Of a stretch of 64,000 nt of DNA, positions 44,580-53,144 are shown one piece after another; position 1 is the first letter of the stretch, and every line of letters starts with the position of its first letter. A program made the position numbers and the translations under genes. A model generated the notes under the pieces. The model was not told where the DNA came from and searched no databases. It worked only from the letters and a program-made list of their open reading frames with translations. Source of the stretch: Filimonas lacunae. GTDB taxonomy: Bacteria > Bacteroidota > Bacteroidia > Chitinophagales > Chitinophagaceae. Location: the NCBI RefSeq assembly GCF_002355595.1, contig NZ_AP017422.1:7072823-7136822 (forward strand). The letters are read 5' to 3'.

Positions 44580-45806
44580 ATGGCATCTATCAGAGCGCAA
44601 TTTGAGATTCCGGGTAAAATGAAAACATGGTCGATAGCCCTGATCGCTATAGGTTTACTGTCTTTCATTATAGGATTGGTTACCAAAGGCATGGGCAACG
44701 AACATGAAAAAGTTGAATTCATAGGTACTCTCATGTACAACAGCATATTCTTTATGCTGGTATGTAATGCAAGCATGTTTTTCATTTGCGCTACTACTTT
44801 GGCTTTGGGTGGCTGGCAAATGGTATTCCGTCGTATACCAGAGGCTATTTCTACCTTGGTTCCGATCTTCGGAGTTATAAGCTTAGTTATTTTACTTTAT
44901 GTTGTTTTAACCGGTAATCATCATATTTACCACTGGCTGGATAAAGAAGCGGTATCGGGTGATGTTATCTTGAACGGTAAAAAAGGCTTCTTAAACCCAA
45001 CATTCTACATCACCTGGACTATTTTGGCTATTGGTGGCTGGAGTTTATTAGGTGCAAGAATGCGTAAATTAAGCTCTGAAGCAGATGAAAGAGCTATGAA
45101 CGGTGAAGAAGGCCAGCGTTTTATCTGGAGAAACACAGTTTCTGCTGCCTTGTTTATTGTATGGTTTGCTTTAACGGTAGGTTCTACTATCCCCTGGTTG
45201 TGGATGATGAGTATTGATGCACACTGGTATAGCACCATGTATAGCTGGTATACTTTCGCAAGCTCTTTTGTTTCTGGTATGTCACTGGTTGCCTTGTTTG
45301 TTATTTACATGAAAAATAAAGGTTACCTGGAATACACTAACCAGGAACACCTGCACGATATTGGTAAGTTCATGTTTGCCTTCTCTATTTTCTGGACATA
45401 TCTGTGGTTCTCTCAGTATATGCTTATCTGGTACGCAAACATTCCTGAAGAAACTATTTATTACAAACACCGTGTTCAGGGTGCTTACAAAGGCATCTTC
45501 TTCCTGAACCTGATCATCAACTTTATTTGTCCTATCCTGATTTTGATGAAACGCGGTGCAAAAAGAAACTATACGCTGATTACCTTTATGGCGGTATTAA
45601 TCATATTCGGTCACTGGGTTGATTTTTATCAAATGGTAATGGGTAGCCTTTCTAAAGAACATGTTACCTTAGGCTGGCTGGATTTCGGTATTGCTGCATT
45701 CTTTGTTGGTATGATTATATTCTTTGTAGGCAGGGCGCTGGCTTCCAAACCACTGGTTGCGAAATACCATCCTTTCCTGAAAGAAAGTATCATCCACCAT
45801 ACGTAA
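44580..45806 (+). CDS. actF: Alternative Complex III subunit ActF (NrfD-like membrane protein)
   Basis: 408 residues, about ten membrane helices with paralogy to ActC in the NrfD superfamily (WTILAIGGWSLLGARMRKLS, MSIDAHWYSTMYSWYTFASSF, HDIGKFMFAFSIFWTYLWFSQYMLIWYANIPEET). The conserved DAHWYSTMYSWY and IFWTYLWFSQ stretches identify ActF. It may form a proton pathway; quinol binding is less certain than in ActC. 55 bp before the oxidase subunit II gene. Confidence 0.95.
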   Translation: MASIRAQFEIPGKMKTWSIALIAIGLLSFIIGLVTKGMGNEHEKVEFIGTLMYNSIFFMLVCNASMFFICATTLALGGWQMVFRRIPEAISTLVPIFGVISLVILLYVVLTGNHHIYHWLDKEAVSGDVILNGKKGFLNPTFYITWTILAIGGWSLLGARMRKLSSEADERAMNGEEGQRFIWRNTVSAALFIVWFALTVGSTIPWLWMMSIDAHWYSTMYSWYTFASSFVSGMSLVALFVIYMKNKGYLEYTNQEHLHDIGKFMFAFSIFWTYLWFSQYMLIWYANIPEETIYYKHRVQGAYKGIFFLNLIINFICPILILMKRGAKRNYTLITFMAVLIIFGHWVDFYQMVMGSLSKEHVTLGWLDFGIAAFFVGMIIFFVGRALASKPLVAKYHPFLKESIIHHT

Positions 45807-45861
45807 GATTGGAGGAATAGCAGAAGATAATTGATTTAGAAAATAACTAGAATAAGAGATT

Positions 45862-46953
45862 ATGTCAATGTTTTTTACCATCGCAGTGATAGTACTGGTT
45901 TTCCTGGTGATCTTCCAGATTGCTAAAGCCAGTGAGTACGTATCTGTGTTGAAGGGTGAAGAAAAATCCCGTGCGCAAAGCAATAAGATTAACGGTTTCC
46001 TGATGGTGGCTTTTCTTGTGCTGGGCTTAATAGGTGTTTACCTGTGCAACAAGGCTTTATATCCTAAAACTTTATTGCCTGTAGGTAGCGCCAGCGAACA
46101 AGGTGAGAAGGTAGATTCCATGTTAATTGTTACCTTATGGATTACAGGTTTCGTATTTGTAGCCACACAAATAGTATTGTTTGTATTTGCCTATAAGTAT
46201 CAGGAAAATCCAAAACGCAAGGTTTTCTTCTTCCCTCATAACAACACCATGGAGTTGATCTGGACAGTTGTTCCAGCTATCACTCTTACTATTCTGGTAG
46301 TAATTGGTTTACGTAACTGGTTTACTTTTACCAGTGATGCTCCTGCCAATTCACTGCGTGTGGAAGTAACAGGTAAACAGTTTGGCTGGATATTCCGTTA
46401 TGCAGGTAAAGACAACGAATTCGGTAAAAAATATTTCCGTGTAATTGACGACGCAAACAATAACCCACTGGGTCAGGTTTGGGCTGATCAGGAGAAATTT
46501 AATATGAAAGCTGATCCTGCTAACAACGATGATATCGTTCAGTCTCAAACTATGTATTGTGTAAAAGGCAAGCCGGTTCAACTGATCATTGGTTCAAGAG
46601 ACGTAATCCATGACGTAGGTTTACCTCAGTTTCGTATGAAAATGGATGCTGTACCAGGTACACCCACTACTTTGTGGTTTACTCCTAAGTACACTACCAA
46701 AGAAATGAAAGAGAAGACAGGTAACCCTGACTTTATCTACGAGATAAGCTGCGACCAGATGTGTGGTAACGGACACTACTCTATGAAAGGGATCATTGAA
46801 GTAGTAACGCAGGAAGAGTTTGATGTTTGGATGGCAAAACAAAAACCTAACTACCTGGTGGCTAATCCTGATAAGGATCCTAGCAACGCACCAGCTGCCG
46901 CTGCCACTACACCTGTTGTAGACAGCACTAAAAAAGTGGCGCTGGCTCACTAG
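45862..46953 (+). CDS. coxB: Cytochrome c oxidase subunit II with CuA site
   Basis: 363 residues. Three N-terminal membrane helices (about 1-20, 42-60 and 90-115), one more than the classic hairpin, are followed by the TVVPAITLTILVVIGLRNW hydrophobic region and the cupredoxin domain. CuA ligands: earlier H in IHDVGLPQF, C297-DQM-C301-GNG-H305-YS-M308. It accepts electrons from the ActA/ActE hemes. Alanine- and proline-rich C-terminus. Its start lies 55 bp after actF, so ACIII and oxidase are likely on one transcript. Confidence 0.95.
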   Translation: MSMFFTIAVIVLVFLVIFQIAKASEYVSVLKGEEKSRAQSNKINGFLMVAFLVLGLIGVYLCNKALYPKTLLPVGSASEQGEKVDSMLIVTLWITGFVFVATQIVLFVFAYKYQENPKRKVFFFPHNNTMELIWTVVPAITLTILVVIGLRNWFTFTSDAPANSLRVEVTGKQFGWIFRYAGKDNEFGKKYFRVIDDANNNPLGQVWADQEKFNMKADPANNDDIVQSQTMYCVKGKPVQLIIGSRDVIHDVGLPQFRMKMDAVPGTPTTLWFTPKYTTKEMKEKTGNPDFIYEISCDQMCGNGHYSMKGIIEVVTQEEFDVWMAKQKPNYLVANPDKDPSNAPAAAATTPVVDSTKKVALAH

Positions 46954-47030
46954 TTTAGTAATTAGTGTTGACGTAATGTCATTGAAACAAAATTTTAGAA
47001 TAAGTTATATAGTCCAATAAAGAGTTTGAT

Positions 47031-48848
47031 ATGAGTAACGAAGCTGTTCTGCATGCAAACGTGGGTGTTTCCGGGCATGATGCTCATCATGATGAACATC
47101 ACGGGCATCACCATGAGACATTTATCTCCAAGTACGTTTTCAGCATGGATCACAAAATGATTGCAAAACAATTCCTGATAACAGGGATGGTTTGGGCTGT
47201 GCTTGGTGGTTTAATGTCTGTTTTATTCCGTTTGCAATTGGGCTACCCCGATTCTACTTTTCCATGGTTAGAAGATATCCTGGGTAAATGGGCTAAAGGT
47301 GGTCGTATTAGCGCTGAAGCTTATTATGCACTGGTTACTACACACGGTACCGTTCTGGTATTCTTTGTATTAACAGCAGGCTTAAGTGGTACGTTCTCTA
47401 ACTTTCTTATTCCGTTGCAGATTGGTGCAAGGGATATGGCTTCTCCTTTAATGAACATGCTTAGCTACTGGTTTTTCTTCATTGCCAGTATCGTAATGCT
47501 TTCATCTGTATTTGTTGAAACCGGTCCATTCAGTGGTGGTTGGACAGCTTATCCTCCGTTAAGTGCGTTAGGCGATGCTTCACCAGGTTCTAAAACCGGT
47601 ATGGATTTATGGTTAACAGCGATGGCCCTGTTTGTGGTATCTCAGCTGTTGGCTGGTTTGAACTATATTGCTACTATCCTTAACATGCGTACCAAAGGTA
47701 TGAGCATGACCAGGTTGCCATTAACTATCTGGGCATTGTTCTTCACCGCTGTTCTGGGTGTATTATCTTTCCCTGTATTATTCTCAGGTTTTATCCTGCT
47801 GATATTCGACCGTAACTTCGGTACCAGCTTCTACCTGTCTGATATCTTTATTGCTACTACCAACACTGCGTTGCCTAACGAAGGTGGTAGTGCCATCCTT
47901 TATCAGCACTTGTTCTGGTTCCTGGGTCACCCCGAAGTATATATCATCCTGTTACCTGCTATGGGTATGGCGTCAGAGGTATTATCTACCAACGCACGCA
48001 AACCTATCTTCGGTTATATGGCAATGGTGGGATCAATGTTTGCTATCGCGGTTCTGGCCTTCTTAGTATGGGCACACCACATGTTCGTAACCGGATTGAA
48101 TCCATTCCTCGGTTCTATATTCGTATTACTGACCTTGTTAATTGCGGTGCCTTCTGCTATTAAAGTGTTCAACTGGTTAACAACGTTATGGCGTGGTAAT
48201 ATCAGGTTTACTCCTGGTATGATGTTCGCCATCGGTTTTGTAAGCTTATTTATCTCAGGTGGTTTAACTGGTATCTGGTTAGGTAACTCTGCACTGGATA
48301 TTCACCTGCACGATACTTACTTTGTAATTGCCCACTTCCACATAGTAATGGGTGTAGCGTCTATGTTTGGTATGTTTGCCGGTGTTTACCACTGGTATCC
48401 TAAAATGTATGGCCGCTACCTGAACAACACATTGGCTTATATCCACTTCTGGATTACCCTTGTTGGTGCTTACCTGATTTTCTGGCCTATGCACTACGAA
48501 GGTTTAGCCGGCATGCCACGTCGTTACTACGATTACGGTGTTTGGGAAAGCTTTAAACAGTTTATTGAACTGAACAGATTTATCAGTACTGTAGTAATCA
48601 TTGTATTTGCTGCACAGTTCTTCTTCCTGTTTAATTTCTTTTATTCTATTTTCAAAGGAAGAAAGGTTACTACTACCAATCCATGGGGTTCTAACACCCT
48701 GGAGTGGACTACACCTATCAATCCTGGTCACGGTAACTGGGCTGGAGAAATTCCTGAAGTTCACCGTTGGGCTTACGATTACGGTAAGGATGGTCATGAT
48801 TTCATTCCGCAAACAGTACCTGTTGGCGATGATGAGTCGGCACACTAA
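47031..48848 (+). CDS. coxA: Cytochrome c oxidase subunit I (A1-type heme-copper oxidase)
   Basis: 605 residues with twelve membrane helices plus a histidine-rich N-terminus (GHDAHHDEHHGHHHE) that might bind metal. Active-site regions: LVTTHGTVLVFF with the heme a ligand, WFLGHPEVYILLLPAMGM (E in HPEVY marks an A1-type proton channel and Tyr-His copper ligand), AHHMFVTG and HDTYFVIAHFHIVMG. It reduces oxygen to water and pumps protons. Start ATG 47031, 77 bp after subunit II. Confidence 0.97.
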   Translation: MSNEAVLHANVGVSGHDAHHDEHHGHHHETFISKYVFSMDHKMIAKQFLITGMVWAVLGGLMSVLFRLQLGYPDSTFPWLEDILGKWAKGGRISAEAYYALVTTHGTVLVFFVLTAGLSGTFSNFLIPLQIGARDMASPLMNMLSYWFFFIASIVMLSSVFVETGPFSGGWTAYPPLSALGDASPGSKTGMDLWLTAMALFVVSQLLAGLNYIATILNMRTKGMSMTRLPLTIWALFFTAVLGVLSFPVLFSGFILLIFDRNFGTSFYLSDIFIATTNTALPNEGGSAILYQHLFWFLGHPEVYIILLPAMGMASEVLSTNARKPIFGYMAMVGSMFAIAVLAFLVWAHHMFVTGLNPFLGSIFVLLTLLIAVPSAIKVFNWLTTLWRGNIRFTPGMMFAIGFVSLFISGGLTGIWLGNSALDIHLHDTYFVIAHFHIVMGVASMFGMFAGVYHWYPKMYGRYLNNTLAYIHFWITLVGAYLIFWPMHYEGLAGMPRRYYDYGVWESFKQFIELNRFISTVVIIVFAAQFFFLFNFFYSIFKGRKVTTTNPWGSNTLEWTTPINPGHGNWAGEIPEVHRWAYDYGKDGHDFIPQTVPVGDDESAH

Positions 48849-48878
48849 TAACTACAGTTTATTTTAACTAATATGTCT

Positions 48879-48908
48879 GATGCCCTGAGAAATCAGGGCA
48901 TCACTTTT
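48879..48908 (+). terminator. Stem-loop with GAAA loop between coxA and the heme O synthase gene
   Basis: GATGCCCTGA (48879-48888), loop GAAA, TCAGGGCATC (48893-48902), then ACTTTTAA. A 10-bp perfect stem but a weak U-tract. Partial terminator or 3'-protecting structure that lowers expression of the downstream genes. Confidence 0.5.
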
Positions 48909-48927
48909 AAAGCGAAGAAGGAACTTG

Positions 48928-49824
48928 ATGACGGCAGAGATACATAACACGTTTAGTTTGAAGAGCAAACTTCAGGACTACAAGCAGCTGATAAAGTTTA
49001 CACTGAGCTTTACAGTGGTTTTTTCCTGCGTGATTTGTTATTTACTGGCGCCTAAAGTAGTGGAGTACGACTGGATTCAGATTATCCTGTTATTTGTTGC
49101 CGGTATGCTGGTAACAGGTAGTGCCAACGCCATTAACCAGGCAGTGGAAAAAGATACGGATGCAGTAATGAAACGTACGGCAGACAGGCCAGTGGCCAGC
49201 GGTCGTATGTCGGTAAAAGAAGCTTACACGTTTGCACTGATTGCCGGCCTGGTAGGAGTGTTTATGATGTATCACTTCTTTAACCTGTCTTCTGCATTGG
49301 TTTCCCTGTTTAGTTTGTTCCTGTATGCTTTTATTTACACCCCGGTTAAAAAAATCAGTTCTATCGCCGTTCTGGTGGGCGCTGTTCCGGGAGCTTTACC
49401 TTGCTTAATTGGCTGGGTAGCGGGTAACGACGATTTTGGAGCAGGTGGCTGGGCTTTATTCGGCATCCAGTTTTTATGGCAGTTTCCGCATTTCTGGGCA
49501 ATAGCCTGGGTGGCGCATGGAGATTACAGTAAAGCAGGTTTTAAATTATTACCTGCTGATAAGGGACCCACTAAGTTTACAGCTGTTCAATGTGTGATGT
49601 ATGCGGTGTTGATGATCCCTGTTTGTATGCTGCCTTATTATTTTGGGTTAACAGGTATTGTGAGTTTCTGGATAGTGCTGGTATTAAATGGTTTCCTGGT
49701 AATGCAATGTGTGCGGTTGTTTATAGCAATGGATATTAAGTCGGCACGCCGGGTAATGTTCAGCAGCTATATATATCTGCCGCTGGTATTACTGGCTTTA
49801 CTGGCAGACAAAATTCATCATTAA
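48928..49824 (+). CDS. cyoE: Heme O synthase (protoheme IX farnesyltransferase)
   Basis: 298 residues from ATG 48928 (a TTG 3 nt earlier is ignored). UbiA-type prenyltransferase with nine membrane helices, NAINQAVEKDTDAVMKRTADRPVASGRMS and a YTPVKKISSIAVLVGAVPGALPCLIGWVA stretch. It adds the farnesyl group to heme b, the first step to heme A for subunit I. Heme A synthase CtaA is not in the window. Also called ctaB. Confidence 0.95.
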   Translation: MTAEIHNTFSLKSKLQDYKQLIKFTLSFTVVFSCVICYLLAPKVVEYDWIQIILLFVAGMLVTGSANAINQAVEKDTDAVMKRTADRPVASGRMSVKEAYTFALIAGLVGVFMMYHFFNLSSALVSLFSLFLYAFIYTPVKKISSIAVLVGAVPGALPCLIGWVAGNDDFGAGGWALFGIQFLWQFPHFWAIAWVAHGDYSKAGFKLLPADKGPTKFTAVQCVMYAVLMIPVCMLPYYFGLTGIVSFWIVLVLNGFLVMQCVRLFIAMDIKSARRVMFSSYIYLPLVLLALLADKIHH

Positions 49825-49845
49825 CGGTATTAAATTTTTGAAGTG

Positions 49846-50433
49846 ATGTATATGAGTGCGGTGAGTACAGACACGGATACACAGAAAAAAAGAATACACC
49901 CTCACAAGTTTACCTTGTGGGTAGCCATGGGCAGCATTATTATGATGTTTGCTGGTTTAACCAGTGCCTATGTGGTGAAAAGAGCACAGAGCAAATGGAT
50001 TGAGTTCGATCTGCCTGTGACTTTCTGGATAGCTACGGTGGTTATTTTAATCAGCAGCGGTACTATTCACCTTGCCTTAAAGGCTTTTAAAGCAAGAGAA
50101 ATGGCGCGCTACCGTTTACTGATCACTATTACCGCGGTATTAGGTTTATTATTTGCCGGTTTACAACTGGTTGGCTTTTTACAGGTAAACCACGAGGTGC
50201 CTATGCTGTATGAAAACAGCAACCCGTCTTCTTCCTTCCTGGGTATTATCGGCGGATTGCATGCTTTACACGTATTAGGTGGTGTAGTGGCTATACTGGT
50301 GATATTCTTTAGGGCTTATAGTGTGAAAAACAAACAGTACGCGAGCACACCGGTGGAAATCGTGGCTACTTACTGGCACTTTGTTGACATACTCTGGATA
50401 TACTTATTTGTATTTTTTAACTGGATTGGATAG
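49846..50433 (+). CDS. Cytochrome c oxidase subunit III-like protein (first copy)
   Basis: 195 residues from ATG 49846 (GTG 49843 and ATG 49852 are alternatives). Five membrane helices of the CoxC family, with the start HKFTLWVAMGSIIMMFAGLTSAYVVKR, FLGIIGGLHALHVLGGVVAILVIFFRAYS and the closing TYWHFVDILWIYLFVFFNWIG. It lies 21 bp after heme O synthase and 33 bp before a second subunit III gene. One of the two probably acts as the true subunit III; the other may be a structural partner. Confidence 0.9.
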   Translation: MYMSAVSTDTDTQKKRIHPHKFTLWVAMGSIIMMFAGLTSAYVVKRAQSKWIEFDLPVTFWIATVVILISSGTIHLALKAFKAREMARYRLLITITAVLGLLFAGLQLVGFLQVNHEVPMLYENSNPSSSFLGIIGGLHALHVLGGVVAILVIFFRAYSVKNKQYASTPVEIVATYWHFVDILWIYLFVFFNWIG

Positions 50434-50466
50434 ATTAAATTTGCGAACGAAATTTCCTTAATTACA

Positions 50467-51138
50467 ATGGCAACGACAGCTACAACAAAACCCAAATACT
50501 GGGCGGGCGGAAGAAGCCCTTTTAACGTGGAGTACGGCAAGGTGATGATGTGGTACTTCCTGATGAGTGATGCCTTTACATTTGGTGCATTCCTGATTGC
50601 TTATGGTACTACCCGTTTTGCCACTAACGGATGGCCTGACCCTAACCACGTGTTTAATTCATTTCCTGGATTGGGCGCTGGTTATCCATTGTTGTTTGTA
50701 AGTTTAATGACTTTTATCCTGATCGTAAGCTCTGTTACCATGGTACTGGCAGTGAAAGCTGGCCAGGAAATGAGAAAACAGGCGGTAGTTAAAAACCTGA
50801 TCTGGACTATTATAGGTGGCTTAGCTTTCTTAAGCTGTCAGGCCTGGGAATGGACACACCTGTTCCACGAAGGCGCATGGTGGGGTAGCAATCCTTTCCC
50901 TAACCATGATGGCACTTTAAGCAGCCCTAACTTCACTAACTTCTTCTTCACTATTACTGGTTTCCACGGTTTCCACGTATTGTCTGGTGTGGTTATCAAC
51001 ATTGTAATGCTGATTATGACCCTGAATGATAAATTCGAGAAAAGAGGTCATTACCTGATGATAGAAAAAGCTGGTTTATACTGGCACTTTGTAGACTTAG
51101 TATGGGTATTCGTATTTACCTGTTTCTATCTGATCTAA
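50467..51138 (+). CDS. Cytochrome c oxidase subunit III (second copy)
   Basis: 223 residues, five to seven membrane helices. GGRSPFNVEYGKVMMWYFLMSDAFTFGAFLIAYG, FLSCQAWEWTHLFHEG, GFHGFHVLSGVVINIVML and AGLYWHFVDLVWVFVFTCFYL are classic subunit III stretches, better preserved than in the preceding gene. Subunit III stabilises the proton pump. 30 bp before the subunit IV gene. Confidence 0.93.
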   Translation: MATTATTKPKYWAGGRSPFNVEYGKVMMWYFLMSDAFTFGAFLIAYGTTRFATNGWPDPNHVFNSFPGLGAGYPLLFVSLMTFILIVSSVTMVLAVKAGQEMRKQAVVKNLIWTIIGGLAFLSCQAWEWTHLFHEGAWWGSNPFPNHDGTLSSPNFTNFFFTITGFHGFHVLSGVVINIVMLIMTLNDKFEKRGHYLMIEKAGLYWHFVDLVWVFVFTCFYLI

Positions 51139-51168
51139 ATTTAAAAACGAATTCATAATCTTATTGTA

Positions 51169-51639
51169 ATGGAACATACATCAGAAGTATTACATCACGA
51201 AGGGCACGTTCACCACGATGCGGAAGCTGGAAAGAAAGAGGTTAAAAAAATTACGCTTTACCTGTCTGTTTTAACCATTTTGGAATTGATTGTTGGTTAT
51301 TATATGTACAGTGCTAAAATAGAAGAAGGTGCTTTCAGAAGCTTTCTGAAAACTTTAATCATCATTATGATGATGTGGAAAGCCACTTATATCGTTGGCT
51401 ATTTCATGCACTTAAAACATGAAATCCGCAACTTCCTGATGACGATTGTTGTTCCTCTTTTCCTGTTCATCTGGTTTATCATCGCATTCCTTGCTGATGG
51501 CCATTCTTATAACAACCTGAGAAATAAGTACGACAAGGCTTATGTGGAAAGGTCTAAGATGAAAATGGAAGTGAAAGAACACGAATCTCACGAGAAAGAA
51601 CACGCTGCTGGTGAAGAAAAAACCGGTGAGCTGCATTAA
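51169..51639 (+). CDS. Cytochrome C oxidase subunit IV family protein
   Basis: 156 residues, three membrane helices (about 28-48, 63-82 and 90-108). The WKATYIVGYFMHLKHEIRNF stretch is the family signature. The N-terminus is histidine-rich (EVLHHEGHVHHDAEAG), as is coxA, and the C-terminus is Lys/Glu-rich. It is a small accessory subunit. A terminator follows. Confidence 0.9.
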   Translation: MEHTSEVLHHEGHVHHDAEAGKKEVKKITLYLSVLTILELIVGYYMYSAKIEEGAFRSFLKTLIIIMMMWKATYIVGYFMHLKHEIRNFLMTIVVPLFLFIWFIIAFLADGHSYNNLRNKYDKAYVERSKMKMEVKEHESHEKEHAAGEEKTGELH

Positions 51640-51678
51640 GATATTAGCAAATACATTAGTGTTTACTATCTTTTAAAC

Positions 51679-51711
51679 CATCCCGCCGGTAACAGCGGGA
51701 TGTGTTTTTTT
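51679..51711 (+). terminator. Intrinsic terminator after the oxidase operon
   Basis: CATCCCGC (51679-51686) and GCGGGATG (51695-51702), then TGTTTTTTT. It separates the oxidase genes from the SCO gene, though read-through could still occur. Confidence 0.8.
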
Positions 51712-51731
51712 AAACCTACAGGAAGAAGAGA

Positions 51732-52538
51732 ATGAATAAGAAAGCGCTACTGGCACTATGTATTGCCATAATGATTCCGGTGGTAAGTTACCTGATAATG
51801 AAATATGCCAGCACTGATGCGGTAATTGTGCCTCGTCGCATGCTGCTGGATACTACTATTACCCGGGTAGAAAGTGGAAAGGAAATAACAGACAGTATCT
51901 GGCATGTTACCAAAAATATCCACCTGGTAAACCAGCTGGGCGATACGGTAGGTTTATACGATGTACCGGGTAAGGTAATCGTAGCTGATTTCTTTTTTAC
52001 CAGCTGCGGCAGCATTTGTCCTACTCTTACCAGCAATATGCTTAAAATGCAACGCTCCTTTAATAAAGGCGGTGAAGCCAGGAATAAGATAGATACCTCC
52101 GTTGTACAGTTTATGTCGTTTACGGTTGATCCGGAACGTGATTCTGTTACCCGCCTTAAAAATTACGCTGACCACTTTGGCGTAAACCATGATAACTGGT
52201 GGATGCTTACCGGACCTAAAGACAGCATTTACCGCTTTGCCTTTGAAGAACTGAAAGTAGATAAGTTCAGTACCGAGCCTATTGACCCGGATTTTGTGCA
52301 CACCAGCCGTTTTGTATTGATTGACAAAGACCACTATGTACGCGGTTATTACAACGGGTTAGATTCTGTTTCCCTACGCAAGCTGGCCCGCGACATTGGG
52401 GTACTGATGCTGGAAAAAGATAGTATGCACCCTGGCAAATTACCTTTCGATCCTTTGTTAATGCTGGTGTTTCTTATTATTTCGGTAGTAGTGGTAGTGG
52501 TGGTGTTAACGGTTGTTTCTAAAAAGAATAAAGCATAA
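51732..52538 (+). CDS. SCO1/SenC family copper chaperone
   Basis: 268 residues with an N-terminal anchor (about 4-24) and a further helix at the C-terminus (about 238-262, PLLMLVFLIISVVVVVVVL). Thioredoxin-like fold with copper ligands C92-G-S-I-C96 in FFFTSCGSICPTLTSNM and a later histidine (FVHTSRFVLIDKD). SCO proteins load CuA of subunit II. The extra C-terminal membrane helix is not in most SCO proteins. Placed 92 bp after the subunit IV gene. Confidence 0.93.
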   Translation: MNKKALLALCIAIMIPVVSYLIMKYASTDAVIVPRRMLLDTTITRVESGKEITDSIWHVTKNIHLVNQLGDTVGLYDVPGKVIVADFFFTSCGSICPTLTSNMLKMQRSFNKGGEARNKIDTSVVQFMSFTVDPERDSVTRLKNYADHFGVNHDNWWMLTGPKDSIYRFAFEELKVDKFSTEPIDPDFVHTSRFVLIDKDHYVRGYYNGLDSVSLRKLARDIGVLMLEKDSMHPGKLPFDPLLMLVFLIISVVVVVVVLTVVSKKNKA

Positions 52539-52554
52539 TTTTTAAAGTATAATC

Positions 52555-53139
52555 ATGTTACAGGCTAGTTTACAGAAGAATGATAAAAAGGCCGGTTGGC
52601 TTATTGGTATATTTTCGGTTGTGGTGTTTGCAGTTGTGGTGGCATTGGGTAAAATACAGTTGAACGTACAATTAGGGTTTAATGTACATGTGTTTGCGTT
52701 GTTTAACGCAGTAGTAAACGCTATGGTAGCGGTGCTTTTAGTAGCCGCCCTGGTAGCGGTGAAGCAAGGCAGGTTTATAGCCCACAAAAAAATTATGATG
52801 GTAGCATTGGTGTTATCCATCGCCTTCCTGGTTTCTTATATCACACACAAACTGTTTGCAGGTGAAGCTCGCTTTGGCGATGCAGATCATGATGGTTTGG
52901 TAAGTGATGCAGAAAAGGCTGCTGTTGGTGGTATGCGCATGGTGTATTTCATTATTCTCAGTACGCACGTGTTCCTGGCCGCGGTAATATTACCTTTTAT
53001 ACTGTTCACTGCTTACAGGGGTTTAACCGCCGAGTTTCCGGCACATAAAAAAATAGCCAGGTATACCTGGCCATTATGGTTTTATGTAGCTGCAACAGGA
53101 CCTATCGTATATGCTATGATAAGTCCTTATTACAGGTAA
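52555..53139 (+). CDS. DUF420 membrane protein with an EF-hand-like loop
   Basis: 194 residues with about five membrane helices (about 15-32, 45-68, 80-98, 125-150, 168-188). DUF420/CtaM-type assembly proteins lie beside cytochrome oxidase genes; here it follows SCO by 16 bp. Conserved stretches: FNVHVFALFNAVVNAMVAVLLVAAL, HKLFAGE and YFIILSTHVFLAAVILPF. Unusual: residues 109-120 read D-A-D-H-D-G-L-V-S-D-A-E, a complete EF-hand calcium loop (acidic residues at positions 1, 3, 5 and 12, G at 6, V at 8), between two helices. See the finding. Confidence 0.9.
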   Translation: MLQASLQKNDKKAGWLIGIFSVVVFAVVVALGKIQLNVQLGFNVHVFALFNAVVNAMVAVLLVAALVAVKQGRFIAHKKIMMVALVLSIAFLVSYITHKLFAGEARFGDADHDGLVSDAEKAAVGGMRMVYFIILSTHVFLAAVILPFILFTAYRGLTAEFPAHKKIARYTWPLWFYVAATGPIVYAMISPYYR

Positions 53140-53144
53140 TGGAA

